Source of the DNA: Timema cristinae
Taxonomy: Eukaryota; Arthropoda; Insecta; Phasmatodea; Timematidae
Direction of reading: 5' to 3'
Length of the DNA: 64,000 nucleotides
Assembly: GCA_039000515.1 (NCBI GenBank)
Contig: JBCFYV010000100.1
Coordinates: forward strand, 30,864,421-30,928,420
A program made the position numbers and the translations under genes. Each line of letters starts with the position of its first letter. The first letter of the stretch is position 1. The notes under the pieces were generated by a model. That model had not been told where the DNA came from. It did no database searches and saw nothing but the letters and a program-made list of their open reading frames with translations. Positions 10,491 through 21,905 of the stretch are shown here, piece after piece.

Positions 10491-10709
10491 CATATGCACT
10501 GGGGGAGAAGGGGTCTACCACACAGGCTTCCCCATACCCCCTTCACGATAACGTGGATGCATTTATTCTAGAATGTATCCCTATCCGTTAGATGAAGCCT
10601 TTAGTAACCTTTCAGTTAAGATGTAGCCATAAAATATGATTTATCTAAGAGTTTATCTAGGGATGAGCATACAATTTAGAGTTGAGAAAAGTTTAATAAA
10701 CCACACTTA

Positions 10710-10830
10710 AAAACTCATATGGAAAGACTACCCCCAAATGAACCTGACTGAGATTCAAACCTTAGCCTACGTAATCGGTGATTCAGTATATTGCGAACAT
10801 GACGTCTTTGAACCACGTAGACACATTAGC
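10710..10830 (-). mobile_element. SINE B' head fragment (minus)
   Basis: 'gactgagattcaaacc' (B-box complement), 'cagtatattgcgaac' and 'gacgtctttgaaccacgta' follow the minus-strand B' head. Confidence 0.55.
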
Positions 10831-11070
10831 GAATAACATTTATAGATTACATACAAGTTAAGAAAACATCATAAAACTACACCATTGATATAAATGGTCT
10901 GCACCCGAAAATACACAATTTGTGTTAGAATAAAATTTGAAAATTTGTTAGATTGTCTTACACATTATTTTGTCGCTTTACATTCATGTAACTTCTGTAA
11001 ACCTCCTATGGAAATAGCTTACACCAAACACAACAAACTCCTTCGCCACCCATACATATTATATCCGTAG

Positions 11071-11085
11071 TTACGCTGTACCAGG

Positions 11086-11127
<42 letters not shown>

Positions 11128-11478
11128 TATTATATATGTGTGTGTATGGCTAAAAAACTTGTTAGGGGTTGGTAAGGGTTTGGGGATGATGATGATAATG
11201 GGGGATGGGGAGGAAATTGCAAGGGTGTGAGGAAAGTTGGCGCCGGCCCATCGATTGGGTCTCGCCGAGGTTGTGGCAAGTAGCGAGCGAGCGAGCGGGC
11301 CGTTGCCATCTTTAAAGGGCATAGGGATGCTGGAGTGAAGAGGTAATGGGGAAGGGTTGGAGGGGGAGAGGGTTGGCGCCGCCAGATGATCAGCTGTTAG
11401 AGAACCACTGGGGTCAGACATGGCACATGTTACCCAGCCTAATTGATGAGCCTCCGGCTGTAAACTACGGGCTGCCAA
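11071..11478 (-). other. Open frame of 135 codons, unrecognised
   Basis: The frame starts at ATG on the minus strand and has a second in-frame ATG (SDPSGSL follows) in a good initiation context. The middle is rich in P, S, L and A. The C-terminal third is simply the translated GAT/AT microsatellites (IIIII and IYIYIY). I know no family for it. The GC-richer half could be a short first exon with the apparent 3' end being non-coding, or merely open by composition. Confidence 0.2.
11090..11140. repeat. AT dinucleotide microsatellite
   Basis: (AT)n run of about 30 bp followed by an imperfect TATTATATA stretch. Confidence 0.9.
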
Positions 11479-11620
11479 AACTTTGAATGGCTGAAAGGTT
11501 GCTACATGATGGGCATGATGGCTAAGAGTGGTCCATTTACGTCATGTGACATGAGGGTGAAGGGAGGTTGGGGTATAAAGGGTTGAAGGGGGAGTCTAGG
11601 AGAAATTATTGTCAAAATGT
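11155..11620 (+). promoter_or_regulatory. GC-richer island with promoter-like motifs (candidate)
   Basis: This is one of only a few GC-rich islands not explained by a repeat shared within the window. In plus orientation it has a TTACGTCATGTGAC cluster (CRE half-site overlapping an E-box/M-box-like CATGTGAC) at about 11537, then GGGTATAAAGG at about 11571. There is also a (GAGC)n patch and an AAGATGGC on the minus strand near 11310. Spacing of the ATF/E-box cluster and TATA box resembles a core promoter reading right. There is no evident downstream gene: 11621-13340 is AT-rich. Confidence 0.3.
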
Positions 11621-13340
11621 TAGCACGTTTGGTTGATACAAACCCTAGAACAATAGGATGGAAAGAATATTATATAACAAATAGTTTTATTGTATTATAT
11701 CATATTCAAATATGTTATTTTCATTTAATAAACAGTAATTAAATGGTTATTTCTTACTACTGATTTAAGGACTCCTGTTTTCGATTCTGAGTAAGGTTTG
11801 AAAGCTAATTGCTGTGAAATTGATTCAGTTTCTTGCCTCTTTTTTTTGGCACTAAATTAACGTCTTGGTGGAATGTTGTTGTCTTAAAACCAATATAATG
11901 TAGTTTGCAAATAGTTTGTCATAAAATGCTTGGTAAACTTTTAAAGTAACAGCAAAAAGTATAATTGTGCACAGGTTTAGAGACTGGTCCAGGCTTATTA
12001 AAGAATAACCATACACTAGAGAGAAATTAATTACCAATTTGTATAATTTTTTTGTAAAACTGATAAGACCATTATTACATGGTTTTAAACACAAAGCAAG
12101 ATTTTAAAAGTTGTTTTAATTATTAATAAAAGCGATAGGTTTCAATTGCGAAGCTTGACTGTCAATGCTATCACAAAAGATGTTCATTGAGATATTACCT
12201 GGTGTTTACGTGTTCATTAATCTTTTGAACTCTTAATTTTGACAGTTTTTAACATACATTATATTATAATACTCGTACATTCTACCATCACATAAATCAC
12301 TCTAATTATCTTGAAAATAGAATATAGTAATGACATTTCGGTAAAACTTCATATTTTTTAATATTATTATTTGGTAAAAAACAACCAAAACATTATTTAA
12401 CTATAATTTTCTTTTGAAATAAAGACAATCTAGTAAAATAGAAAAAGCTTAAACTGTATATAATTATTTTCAATGAAAACATATAGTTATATTTGATCAT
12501 GTCGAGTAATTAATTAAATCTTTGTAACAACGAGTAATATCTCCCCAAAAAATATTTTTTATTAGTAATGTATTTGAAGTTTTTTGAGAACTTTAATACC
12601 TATATAATATAAATTATATATAAACTTAGTAATACATAACAATTTTATGTGCATTTTAAAATTGTTTTAGCATGAACTGTACAAAAGTTTTAGATTTAGA
12701 ATCTTAGTAAATATAATCTACAGCATTTTTTTTCAAGTGAAAAGAAGTTTGAAAAATACATTTTACCAAATATATTAAACTACATGTACTTATAAACATA
12801 TATACATATATATATATTAATATATAAATATATAGTAAAGTTTGTTGCAAGAAAACAATATTTTAACTAAAAAACACTGGGAACATTTAAGATGTTTCTC
12901 TTAATGAAACTATTATATTTTTTATTCTTTTTCCACACATAATTTTCTAATAATTTTTTTTTCAAGTTAATATGATGGAATAATCTCCTTGTTTTTAAAT
13001 AAAATAATCTCAAGGTAAAAAATGTTTAAGCGTAGAAATACAAAATTATCAAATGCATTCAATTCAAAGAGTCAATAAATTCCACAAAGAAAATATAAAT
13101 CAAATATATAAATAAAGGTTATTATTTTTCTGTATAGAACCAAGTTCATAATATTTGTATAGTATTTTGTAAAACAATTGTATAACATATAATATAGTTG
13201 GATACATTATTTTTTTGGGAATAAATAATAGTCATATTATCTAAGAATTTGAGGTGAGGTCATATATATATATATTAGGGAGTCGTTGTGCTAAAACTCT
13301 AGTGATATATTTGAGAAAAAAGGAAGTTGTTTTGTCAGTC
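11621..13340. other. Long AT-rich stretch
   Basis: Strongly AT-rich with a TA-rich run at about 12797-12832. No ORF, SINE or inverted repeat stood out. Confidence 0.5.
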
Positions 13341-13344
13341 AGAT

Positions 13345-13392
13345 ATATCGTTGGATTGGAGTTGGAGTTGGAGTTGGATTGGAGTTGGATAG
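13345..13392. repeat. GGAGTT hexamer run
   Basis: About six imperfect tandem copies of TTGGAG/TTGGAT. Confidence 0.8.
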
Positions 13393-13395
13393 AAG

Positions 13396-15352
13396 TGGGA
13401 CATACAATACCCAAAAACAATACACATCAGTCCCAATAAACTCAATGAAGAGTTTCTTCACATTCCTAATTTAACTAACAAAATGGCTAGAATACAAACT
13501 ATAAACGACATTTATGTTTCTAATGCACGTAATTATAATAATGACGATAATGATAACAGTACTTTTTACTTTGCTCAATTGACTCATCGTGAGGTATACA
13601 AATCAATAATGAGAATATAATCGAAATCACAAGGTATAGAAAAAATTTCAATATTGTTAATATAAACAATTTTAAGAACTATTATATCAACAATAACTGA
13701 CTTATTAAACTTCTCACTCATGACCGTACAGTATCCCTCTCTGTGGAAACTTGTACTTATTACACCAGTACTTAAAAATGGACTAGCAGAAGATTTACAT
13801 GAATTTAGACCTATAAGTATACTTCTATCTCTTTCTAAGGCACTAGAATTCCTAGTGCATCAACAAATTTACCGACACATTAACAAACACAATTTGTTAA
13901 CTACCTATCAATCAGGATTCAGATCACATCATAGTACATGTACCACGTTGATAAATGTCACAGACTACATCAGACTAGCCATGGATAAGCGCGAGCTAAC
14001 ACTTCTTATATTATTAGATTTTTCAAAAGCTTTTAATACTGTTGATTTTAATATTCTACTAGCAAAATTGCATGTATTATTAAATTTCTCTCCAGGCAGT
14101 ATACAGTGGATGAGATCATATTTACATGGTCGCCAGAAAAGTGTTATGATAGGCAACACGTTCTCAACATGGCGCCCAGTTGAGGCTGGTGTTCCACAGG
14201 GTTTAGTTTTAGTGCCATTGCTTTTTTCTTTATATGTGAACAATATCACTTCTTCAATGTCATACTGTAAATATCACATGTATGCAGACGACCTTCAAAT
14301 ATATATTTCCACCAACCGTTCTTCAATAAATACAGCCATACAACCAACAAATATTGACATAGCTGCAATAAATGCTTGGTCTGAAAGAAATGGACTTAAA
14401 TTGAACCCTGATAAAACTCAAGCCATTCTTATAGGAACAAGCAGATTACTACTGAATGTGGACCGTTCCCTACTGGCTGACATACGATTAGGAGTAGCCA
14501 CAGTACAACTGACAACAATTACTAAAACCTTGGTGTGATTATTAATGAAAATCTTAATTGGACAGATCAGGTAGCTTTGATTTGCAAGAAAGTGTATGCC
14601 TGCTTACATTCAATGAGAAAGTTGAAGAATTTTCTCCCAGAAAATATACGAATTATCCTTATCCAGAGCTTAATAATGCCATATTTTGACTACTGTGACG
14701 TAGTATACAATGACTTAGGAGATGATTTAGGGAACGACTACGACTACAAAACACATGTGCTCGATACATATTTAACTTAAAACGGCATGAACATATTTCT
14801 AAGTATTTTAATAAACTGGGTTGGTTAAGAGTCAACTAAAGACAAAGGCTATACCTATTAGTATTGCTTCACAAAATATTATCAACATCTCAGCCTCAAT
14901 ACCTATCCTCACGGTTCCTATTTCTGAAAGATAAAAACAGCCGACCTACTAGATCAGAAGCCACTCTACAGATGTCTATTCCCATACATAGATCTCAAAC
15001 ATATGCTCGTTCTTTTACTGCCCTGGCATTATAAGCTTGGGACAAACTAGATATCTAACATCTAGACTCCCCTTCAAGTGTGAGATTAAACAATTTATCT
15101 CGTCTAATAAGCTAAATTGAGTTCTTTAAATTACTTGAGCTTTAAATGAGTATGTGAATGAGCGTGAGAATGTTTTGCCACTTATTTGAATATTCCTTTA
15201 CTAAATTGAATTTCAATTGATGTAATAATTTATGTTGTATTCAACACTGGTTAAGTGTAAGAAAAGGCTAACGCTTTAATTTCACCAGATAAATAAATGT
15301 TATTATTATTATTATTATTATTATTATATTATTATATTATCATTATTATTAT
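13396..15352 (+). mobile_element. Jockey/CR1-group LINE, 5'-truncated, degraded
   Basis: ORF2-like sequence can be read in one frame from about 13411 (a NKLNEEF-type region), across stops near 13620, into the 272-codon RT frame at 13720, and after a frameshift into 14535-14780. Beyond that, frames still show the C-terminal signature (LGWLR, then YLSS and RPTRS-like motifs) up to about 15080. The 3' end is a (TTA)n run at about 15298-15352 just after AATAAATAAATG, a normal end for such elements. There is no endonuclease domain. The clade call rests on RT wording and the C-terminal region. Jockey, CR1/L2 and related clades cannot be separated by eye. Confidence 0.85.
13720..14780 (+). pseudogene. 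LINE reverse transcriptase remnant
   Basis: The first part (13720-14538) has RT motifs in order: FRPIS at about residues 29-33, YQSGFR at 63-68, the motif A core LLDFSKAF with the catalytic Asp at residue 100, GVPQG at 157-161, and YADD at 188-191. Departures from the family are AFN for the usual AFD, and LVLVPLLF for the usual SVLGPLLF after GVPQG. A TGA at 14536 ends the frame, and the continuation (INENLNW, then YFDYCDVV) lies in another frame from 14535. Stops also interrupt the upstream part. The enzyme is dead. Its normal role is target-primed reverse transcription of LINE RNA. Confidence 0.88.
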
Positions 15353-15599
15353 CGCTATATTTCCTCAACTTGGATTTATGGATTTCTTTCCAAACCAGTA
15401 GTTGTGTCGGAAACTAAATGCGACGAAATCATATGAAAACAATATTTAAAAAAAAGGTGTAAAATGATTATATAGTGTAACACTTCCTTTTGTAATGGAA
15501 AAAAAATATTACGTTACCCTAATTTCCTTACGAATGGACATATCTAACAAGTGTCAACTAAGAAAATCTACTAGAACTATATATTATTTTTATCAACGT

Positions 15600-15820
15600 T
15601 TATTACAAACTGTTCAGGCTATACGCATATGTACTAATAATATTTTTTTTAGAAATGAGGAAGGTTGAATTTATAAGAAATATACCTGCATTTGCGTGAA
15701 GGAAAAGTGGAATACTATTTAGGAAAACCTGATTGGGATTCGAACCTCGATCTCCCTCTCATCGGCAATCTAGTCTATTGCATGAGTGACGCCTTAGACA
15801 ATGTGACCACCGAAACATGT
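15600..15820 (-). mobile_element. SINE B' (minus), degenerate
   Basis: Tail remnant 'ttattacaaactgttcaggc', body 'gaggaaggttgaattta' and 'cctgcatttgcgtgaag', B-box complement 'gggattcgaacct', then 'gtgacgccttagacaatgtg' from the head. Confidence 0.8.
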
Positions 15821-16401
15821 GTTACTCGGTCTACTTCACGTATTCATAGGTCAAGTCATGTGATCTTCTGATGTAAACATTAATCAATAATATCAATATC
15901 TATAAAATAACACTAATTATATGGTAATAAGATAATGTCAGTGTTTTGTCACAAAAAAAATATTCTCGTATTTTTCTAAACTACCTCTCCTACCATAATC
16001 CTCTTATGAGATTCAGTGGAGGCTTTTAGAAAGTTTCCCAGGGATTGTATGGTTTAACGAGATCAAATATCCATTTTCTATTGTGCCTTCCGTTACAGTA
16101 TCATCCATTCACACTTGTTTGCGTAAAGAGAACCGGTAATGAGTTTTAGTGATACTTTATAGAGTTGGACAAATAAAAGGTTAGGCAATATTTCAAAGAT
16201 CACACCATATCTAGGGCAAACACACAACTACTACTGTATAATTCAGAACACAGGTCGAGTAAACAACTCGCCGGCTGCCATGCATCGGGGATAGTCGGAA
16301 ATAAATGGGGAATATTTGTGTTGGAAAAATGCGGGAAAACCCTAAGAATTTCGAAAAAAGCTAATCAAAAAAATACCGGAATATTTGAAAATATGGAATC
16401 T
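15821..16401. other. Unassigned stretch
   Basis: No supported feature. 16260-16400 holds short frames without a recognisable product. Confidence 0.4.
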
Positions 16402-16405
16402 TTAA

Positions 16406-16790
16406 GGCGGGATGGAAGATCACGTAAGAAAAGGCCAGTGCCTTTTCATTTTTATGGCAAAACATTTTTTTTGGACAAAATAAATAAAATATTGCTCCAG
16501 TATAAACATAGAGTTTAATTTTATTCGCATTTTGATATTAACAATTCCTGAATAATTGTCATGATCTTGGTGGAAATTATCGAACAAACTTTTTAAATGA
16601 ACAGAAAAAGTTGTCATTAAATTCTAGAACACCCTTGACAGATATTCAAGAAATTTTGAAGTCAACATGTGAAGAATTGTTATTTGTTTCATATTGGAGC
16701 AATATTTTATTTATTTTGACCGAAAAAAAATGTGTTGCCATAAAAACCACAAAAACACTGGTCATCTCTCGCGTTCCCTACCATCCCATC
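16406..16790. mobile_element. TTAA-flanked foldback element
   Basis: TTAA flanks both ends (16402-16405, 16791-16794). The ends GGCGGGATGG and (complement) GATGGGATGG pair, and the similarity runs inward for well over 100 bp: TGCTCCAGTATAAACATAG on the left pairs with 'catattggagcaatatttta' on the right. Short frames on both strands here are by-products of the long inverted repeat. TTAA targets suggest piggyBac- or Kolobok-type mobilisation. No transposase is present. Confidence 0.82.
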
Positions 16791-16794
16791 TTAA

Positions 16795-17105
16795 GGTCAT
16801 TCAACCATCAATATTGTATTGCACAAGTTTAACAAGTGCACAATTATAAACTATGAATATTGATTCAATGATTTCAAATCATTACAGTTTACAAGCTATA
16901 AGGGGTCACACTGTCAATTTTATGCTTTTTGCATACCTTATATGGGACTGAAATTTAGGTTAAGTCGAAAATAATATGATGTTTACACAAATAAATATTT
17001 ATAATATTAATATTATTATTATTAAAACTAATTATATAAATATTTCATTGCAATATTTATACTATACGTATTATTAATATGTATTAAAATTTCTATTTAA
17101 TTGAA
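16795..17105. other. Unassigned AT-rich stretch
   Basis: Nothing supported. Confidence 0.4.
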
Positions 17106-17310
17106 ATATGTATAATAATAATATCAATATTATAAATATTACTATTATTAATATTATAAATATTATTATTATTAATATTATTAATATTACTATTATTAAT
17201 ATTATAAATATTACTATTATTAATATTATAAATATTACTATTATTAATATTATAAATATTACTATTATTAATATCAACATTATTAGTATTATAAATATTT
17301 CATTGTATAA
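17106..17310. repeat. AT-only minisatellite, about 24-bp unit
   Basis: Tandem copies of a unit built from ATTATTAATATTATAAATAT with an AC step. Frames on both strands (17074-17280 and 17108-17329) read as I/N repeats and are artefacts of the tandem array. Confidence 0.92.
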
Positions 17311-17646
17311 ACCTCAAATAAATGTCTAGTTATACTAAACTTAGGCCCCATATTATATTAATTACTTTAATCTAACAATGGTACGCCAAAACCATGAAAT
17401 AGTAAGATTGACTCCTTATTGCTCCTGAAATGTAATGAGTTGAAATAATTATCACTTTTTACAGCTTAATGTTATAAATTTGTTTAAGATTGTGAAATAA
17501 AATGTTGATGGTCGAATGACCTTAAATGTTTTAAACATCAGTTACATGACTTTATAATAGCCAGTTTTAATAATCTTAATTGTCTTGTAAAGTTGGAATA
17601 ACACAGGGAATTTGGTATTTATACAACAATAGCAATTTACATTACT

Positions 17647-17999
17647 AGGGGCGTCGTTAGAAATACAATTTTGGGATTAGGGCAGTGGGGGCCTTAACAA
17701 TATAAAGATTATCTTAAAATTAGACTGGGGGGAGGGGTGGTAAAAACTTGATAGACCTCATTTGACGACAAAATATGTTGGCAGTGATTTCTGGTTGCAT
17801 ACCACTTGAACTACAAGTTGTTTTTATTGTCAGTCAAGACCTTGAGGATAAAAAATATCCATGAATATTGTACTTATTTTTTATAGCTAGAATTCGGGAT
17901 TTTATATATATGTTTAAATAATGAAAATATCCCATCTAAATCAAATGAGGGTTATCAAGTTTTTGCCTCGACCCCCTCGATTCTGCTAGCACGTACCCT
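17647..17999. mobile_element. Foldback element with long degenerate TIRs
   Basis: The left end AGGGGCGTCGTTAG pairs loosely with the right end (complement AGGGTACGTGCTAG). The best internal pairing is AAAAACTTGATA..CCTCATTTGA at 17742-17764 against 17941-17963. G-rich 'GGGGGGAGGGG' on the left corresponds to 'accccctcg' on the right. The TSD is unclear. Confidence 0.6.
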
Positions 18000-18000
18000 T

Positions 18001-18117
18001 CATTTTTACTGAAAGGTAGCAAGCTCACCTTACATTGATCCACTATGATACAGCTTATAAGATAGGGTCATAGTGTAATCTGTCAAGTTAAGGCTGCTAC
18101 CTTTCAGTGTAAACGGG
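18001..18117. repeat. Small inverted repeat
   Basis: ACTGAAAGGTAGCA (18008-18021) pairs with TGCTACCTTTCAGT (18095-18108). It abuts the foldback element on the left. Confidence 0.6.
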
Positions 18118-18158
18118 ATATAGTACCTTAGGCAGTCCATTAATGTTTTTTTTATGAA

Positions 18159-18345
18159 TCGATCCTGGATAGTTCAGTGGGTAGAGCATTACCATACTGA
18201 GCCAAAGGTCTCGGGTTCGATTCCCGTAGCTAGGTACCATTTTTCAATTTAAATAAAATGATATTTATTTGTGGCTCTAACCGTAATCACCAAATTATCT
18301 AGTTAATCCATCATGGTATGTGCATTCGTACAATTTTTACCTTAC
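18159..18345 (+). mobile_element. SINE C, 5'-truncated
   Basis: tRNA-like module from ATCCTGGATAGTTCAGTGGG to the B-box CTCGGGTTCGATTCCCG, then the C body ('catttttcaattta', 'atgatattta', 'tggctctaacc'). It is followed directly by a second C copy. Confidence 0.75.
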
Positions 18346-18362
18346 ATTTGGCAGCAAAAAGT

Positions 18363-18610
18363 CAACTACCGGGTAAAAGATAACTGCGTTATCTGATAGC
18401 TCGTGTTCTTAACTGGTCTCATAATATATTAAATAGCTGACTATTTACGCACGTCCATCACAGGCTCTGCCTTAAAATATGAGTGAATAATGACCCCGGG
18501 CACACGGGTTGATTCCTGAGTAGCGCATTGGCGTAGTAAGCCAAATTCCCTGGGTTTGATTCCCTTGTCTACATGTCATTTTAGATTTTAAGAATATAGT
18601 ACTATACGCT
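18363..18610 (+). mobile_element. SINE C with long 5' region
   Basis: Starts about 150 bp upstream of its tRNA-like module. The 5' region 'gcgttatctgatagctcg' and 'cacgtccatcacag' also precedes other C copies (49440 onwards; 57600 on the minus strand). Then comes the leader TCTGCCTTAAAATATGAGTG and a tRNA-like part with a shortened D-region ('gagtagcgcattggcg') and B-box GGGTTTGATTCCC. Shows that full-length C has an internal tRNA module. Confidence 0.7.
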
Positions 18611-19370
18611 TAGCCTAATCCTTCTTTATTGGGATTGTGGGAAGGATAAGGACACTTTAGTCCCTCCTAGAATGGATTAGCGACGTCCTTAGACGTCAGA
18701 TTTTCTTAGACCTGGTTTGCCTTTTGAGGGATGTAATTCAGATCTGTTACATAAGAGATGGTTCGTCACGTGTAGTTCTCGATAAAGTTTTTACATCCTC
18801 TCCTCAGAATAATACGCGTGCATTTAATTCAAACTACACTATATTTTAAAATTATATAATTGGCTGTTTGTATGTTTATACATGCAATTAAAATATAATC
18901 ATATAATAACTAATATTGCTATAGTTTTCTAATGAATACACAGCTTTATTTAAATCCGTCCATCACTTATTATGCTAAGTGTTAATTAAAATATGTGGTT
19001 ATGTTCACTACTATTTACATTAATGATTTAGTTGATTTGATAGATGGTACTAATTAACATTATTAATCTTCATATTTAATTTATATTGAAGACATTTAAT
19101 TTTATTTAATATTTATTAATGGAAGGTTTATGTGGATACAAAAATTATCAGAGCAATTAAAAAATTGATCTGTTACAGGTCCTTCAAAGAACTTTATTAA
19201 CACGTTTAGAAATAATTTTCTCGCGAGGGGGAAAAAAAATCCATCATATCACTTAAGTCTTGCATGTGATGATTAAACTCAACATGTCGATAACAGTTAA
19301 TTACTTAGTGGAACATGAAAGCGTATGAGCTCAATAAGGTACAAGCTTTGACCGTCACTAACTGAATTAT
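18611..19370. other. Unassigned stretch
   Basis: A short palindromic GACGTC..GACGTC pair lies near 18689-18708. Otherwise AT-rich with nothing recognised. Confidence 0.4.
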
Positions 19371-19379
19371 ATTGTAGTG

Positions 19380-19800
19380 GCAGGGGGGGGGAGGAGGAAG
19401 GGGTGCAAGGATGGGTGGAGTTGAAGGTATACGATCCTCTACTGGCATTGGCCTGGGTAATTCACTTAGGACGTGGCTGTACGCAGCTTGTCATGAGTGT
19501 ACACCACTGCGATATGCAGATCAGATAACATAATTAAAATACAACCCCCCCCCCCTTGGTCCCCTCCATCAACTTAAATTCACTGCCTCTTATGAAACGT
19601 ATTTCTAGAAAGGTACGAGGAAAATTTTCATATATAGAGGTCAAGCTATTTGCTCAGGCCTTACCTGACATATACTTTTGGGCTTTTTTTTTTATAAAAA
19701 GGGTCACTTGCTTAGTACACTTAGGCACTGGAACTAGGGAGGGACATGGGTACATTGCCCCCCCATCTCTTCCCATTGTTCTCTTAAAATAGGGAGGGGC
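19380..19800. other. GC-run region
   Basis: A G run at about 19382, a C run at about 19546-19555, and C/G-rich patches near 19760. A 78-codon frame (19556-19792) has no known match and includes a poly-T-coded FFF patch. No gene is supported. Confidence 0.35.
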
Positions 19801-20394
19801 CATGGTTTAGTAAAAATGTGTACATAAATTCAAATAATGAATCCTGAAACGAATAATCTAGTTCTTAAATTACATATCCTCCTAAGATTACTATTTTGTG
19901 GTCCGAGCTATACTACAATCTTCTTACAAAGGGGTTTATCTGACAGCTATATGAATTACTAGACCTTGTTTCACACATTAATACGTCAAGTCATTTGATC
20001 TGTAGCTGTCAATTTTGATAGATATAATCAATATCTATAAAATAATAATATAGTAAAATGTTAACAATTTTGACCACATAAAAAATGTGTGTGTTTTCTT
20101 TCAAAAGACCCTTCCTATGAAAATTGTACTCTATCTCTCAAAGCATTTGGTATGACAAGGGGTTGAAGGAATATAGCAATTTTCCATATGTTATTATCAT
20201 GTACATTTTCAATAGATATATAACCTATTCCTTATACTCCGGCGCTGACACAAGTTAAAGTTGACTCAGTCTAACTTAACTTGGGCGTAACATACTTTTA
20301 CTCCCCCCTGGACAAAAAGACTACTCCATTACTCAAGCTCATACTAGCTATCTAGCCCACTACCATATATGAGAGGGATAGATTTTAATATAAG
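19801..20394. other. Unassigned stretch
   Basis: No supported feature. Confidence 0.4.
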
Positions 20395-20520
20395 TAGCTC
20401 CATTTTTGCATGGAGGGAGGGTGAGAAAACCACCTCAGTCTCCCAAGCCGTGATTTGAGCCCTGGTTTTCTCGTCACCTTCAAACCAGATGAGATTAGAC
20501 TGACACCTTTGTCACTAAAT
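20395..20520 (-). mobile_element. Degenerate SINE B fragment (minus)
   Basis: 'gcatggagggagggtgagaaaacc' then 'gtgatttgagccctgg' follow the minus-strand body and B-box. The head is barely visible. Confidence 0.5.
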
Positions 20521-20834
20521 TAAAAACAAAATAATCTTGGATTAAATTAAATTAAAAAATTAATGATAGTGGTGGTAAACAAATAAGACTTTTAATTTTT
20601 AATAAATTGTTTTAGATACAGGCTACAAGTATTATGCCTATAGGCTTGCGAATTTAGTTAATGAGATGACTTGGCTTGTTTTTGTGCCGAAAGCTTATCA
20701 ATAATGTAGATCAGGGTTACGCCTTTTTTTTGTACTATTTATTTAAAAACCCGTTGAGACTGGCGTGCCAGAACAAAAAGACGAGGTCGCGAGATTAATA
20801 CGTCTCGTGGGCCGTGGGTTGAATCACACTGGAA

Positions 20835-21132
20835 TCTATATTAATAAAATGAAAAAAAAAATTGTCTGTTTGTCATAGGCATTGAGAGACATTTACCTCA
20901 CGTAGGGATCTGAAATTTAATAATTAGTAGCCTCTTTGCACGAACATTTGCACCTCAACGCTGGAATTTTAAAATTTTGATTGGATTTTTCTTAAATTAA
21001 TTAAAAGTTGGGCTGGAAGAAATAAACTGAAGAGAGTGTTTTAGGTCTATTTGAAGCAAATAAAGGCGTTGCACGTGGCAACCACACTTTGCCTTGCGTG
21101 GTTACTACGGGCAGTTAGGTACTTATGCTAGT
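20835..21132 (+). mobile_element. Helitron-like element (weak candidate)
   Basis: Begins TCTATATTAATAAAATG after an A, and ends CTAGT after a GC-richer stretch 'cgtggttactacgggcag'. The 3' hairpin is not convincing and the base after CTAGT is A rather than T. Confidence 0.3.
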
Positions 21133-21589
21133 AGTTTATAATCATAAATAAATATTCAAACATTCACAATGAAACTTAATTATTAAATACATCATAGTTA
21201 TTAATGTTTATAAGTAAGCCTAAACCTTTTTCTTTAGCAAAATCCTACAAAGATTTTCTATAAAAATTATTGCTCTTTCGAAAACCAAAAATTATCATTA
21301 TATTGAATATTATAAAATAATTAACCGCAGTAATTTAACTTATATTTAATTATGGTTTTGTTTCTGAATTTGTTACCGTCATAAATATTAGGGTAGGCCT
21401 ATTTCTTGATAACAAATTCAAAAATGTCAAATTCCACTTTTATTTTCTATCTCATCAACAAACGTAGCTATTGAAGCTAAGGCAAATAAAATTCATAAGC
21501 AAAGAACTAAGTTGTTACTACATGACAATCAGTTAAGTGGTTCAGGAGACCGGAGATTTAACCAACAGACATACAAACATTTATATATA
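21133..21589. other. Unassigned AT-rich stretch
   Basis: Nothing supported. Confidence 0.4.
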
Positions 21590-21905
21590 CATGTTAGGTC
21601 AATTTTCAATATATAATTAGCTTCAATACACTTGACAGGTAAATTTGCCAATTTGCAATACATAATTATCTTGAATAATTTTATATATCTATAATTTTAA
21701 TAGGTTAATTTACATTATCATTATCTTGAATAATACTTTTAATATATATAACAATTATATGTAATTTGTTTGAATAGTTTTATATCTAAGTAAGTTTATA
21801 TTTAATAGGTTAAGTTACAATATATAATTAGCTTGGATAATTTATATACAAAAATATTGTTTAAGCTAATTATATATTTTAAATTAACTTATCAAATGGA
21901 ACTGT
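21590..21905. repeat. AT-rich degenerate tandem repeat with inverted last unit
   Basis: Several units contain 'ataattagctt(g)aataatttt' and 'aataggttaa'. The last block, 'aagctaattatatatt', is the reverse complement of the motif, so the array ends in an inverted copy. Confidence 0.6.

Noticed and set aside
13965..14249. Minus-strand ORF of 94 codons
   Set aside because: Shadow of the plus-strand LINE reverse transcriptase.
16318..16832. Three short ORFs (65-73 codons) as genes
   Set aside because: They fall on the arms of the TTAA foldback element and mirror one another.
17074..17329. I/N-rich ORFs on both strands
   Set aside because: Products of an AT-only minisatellite.
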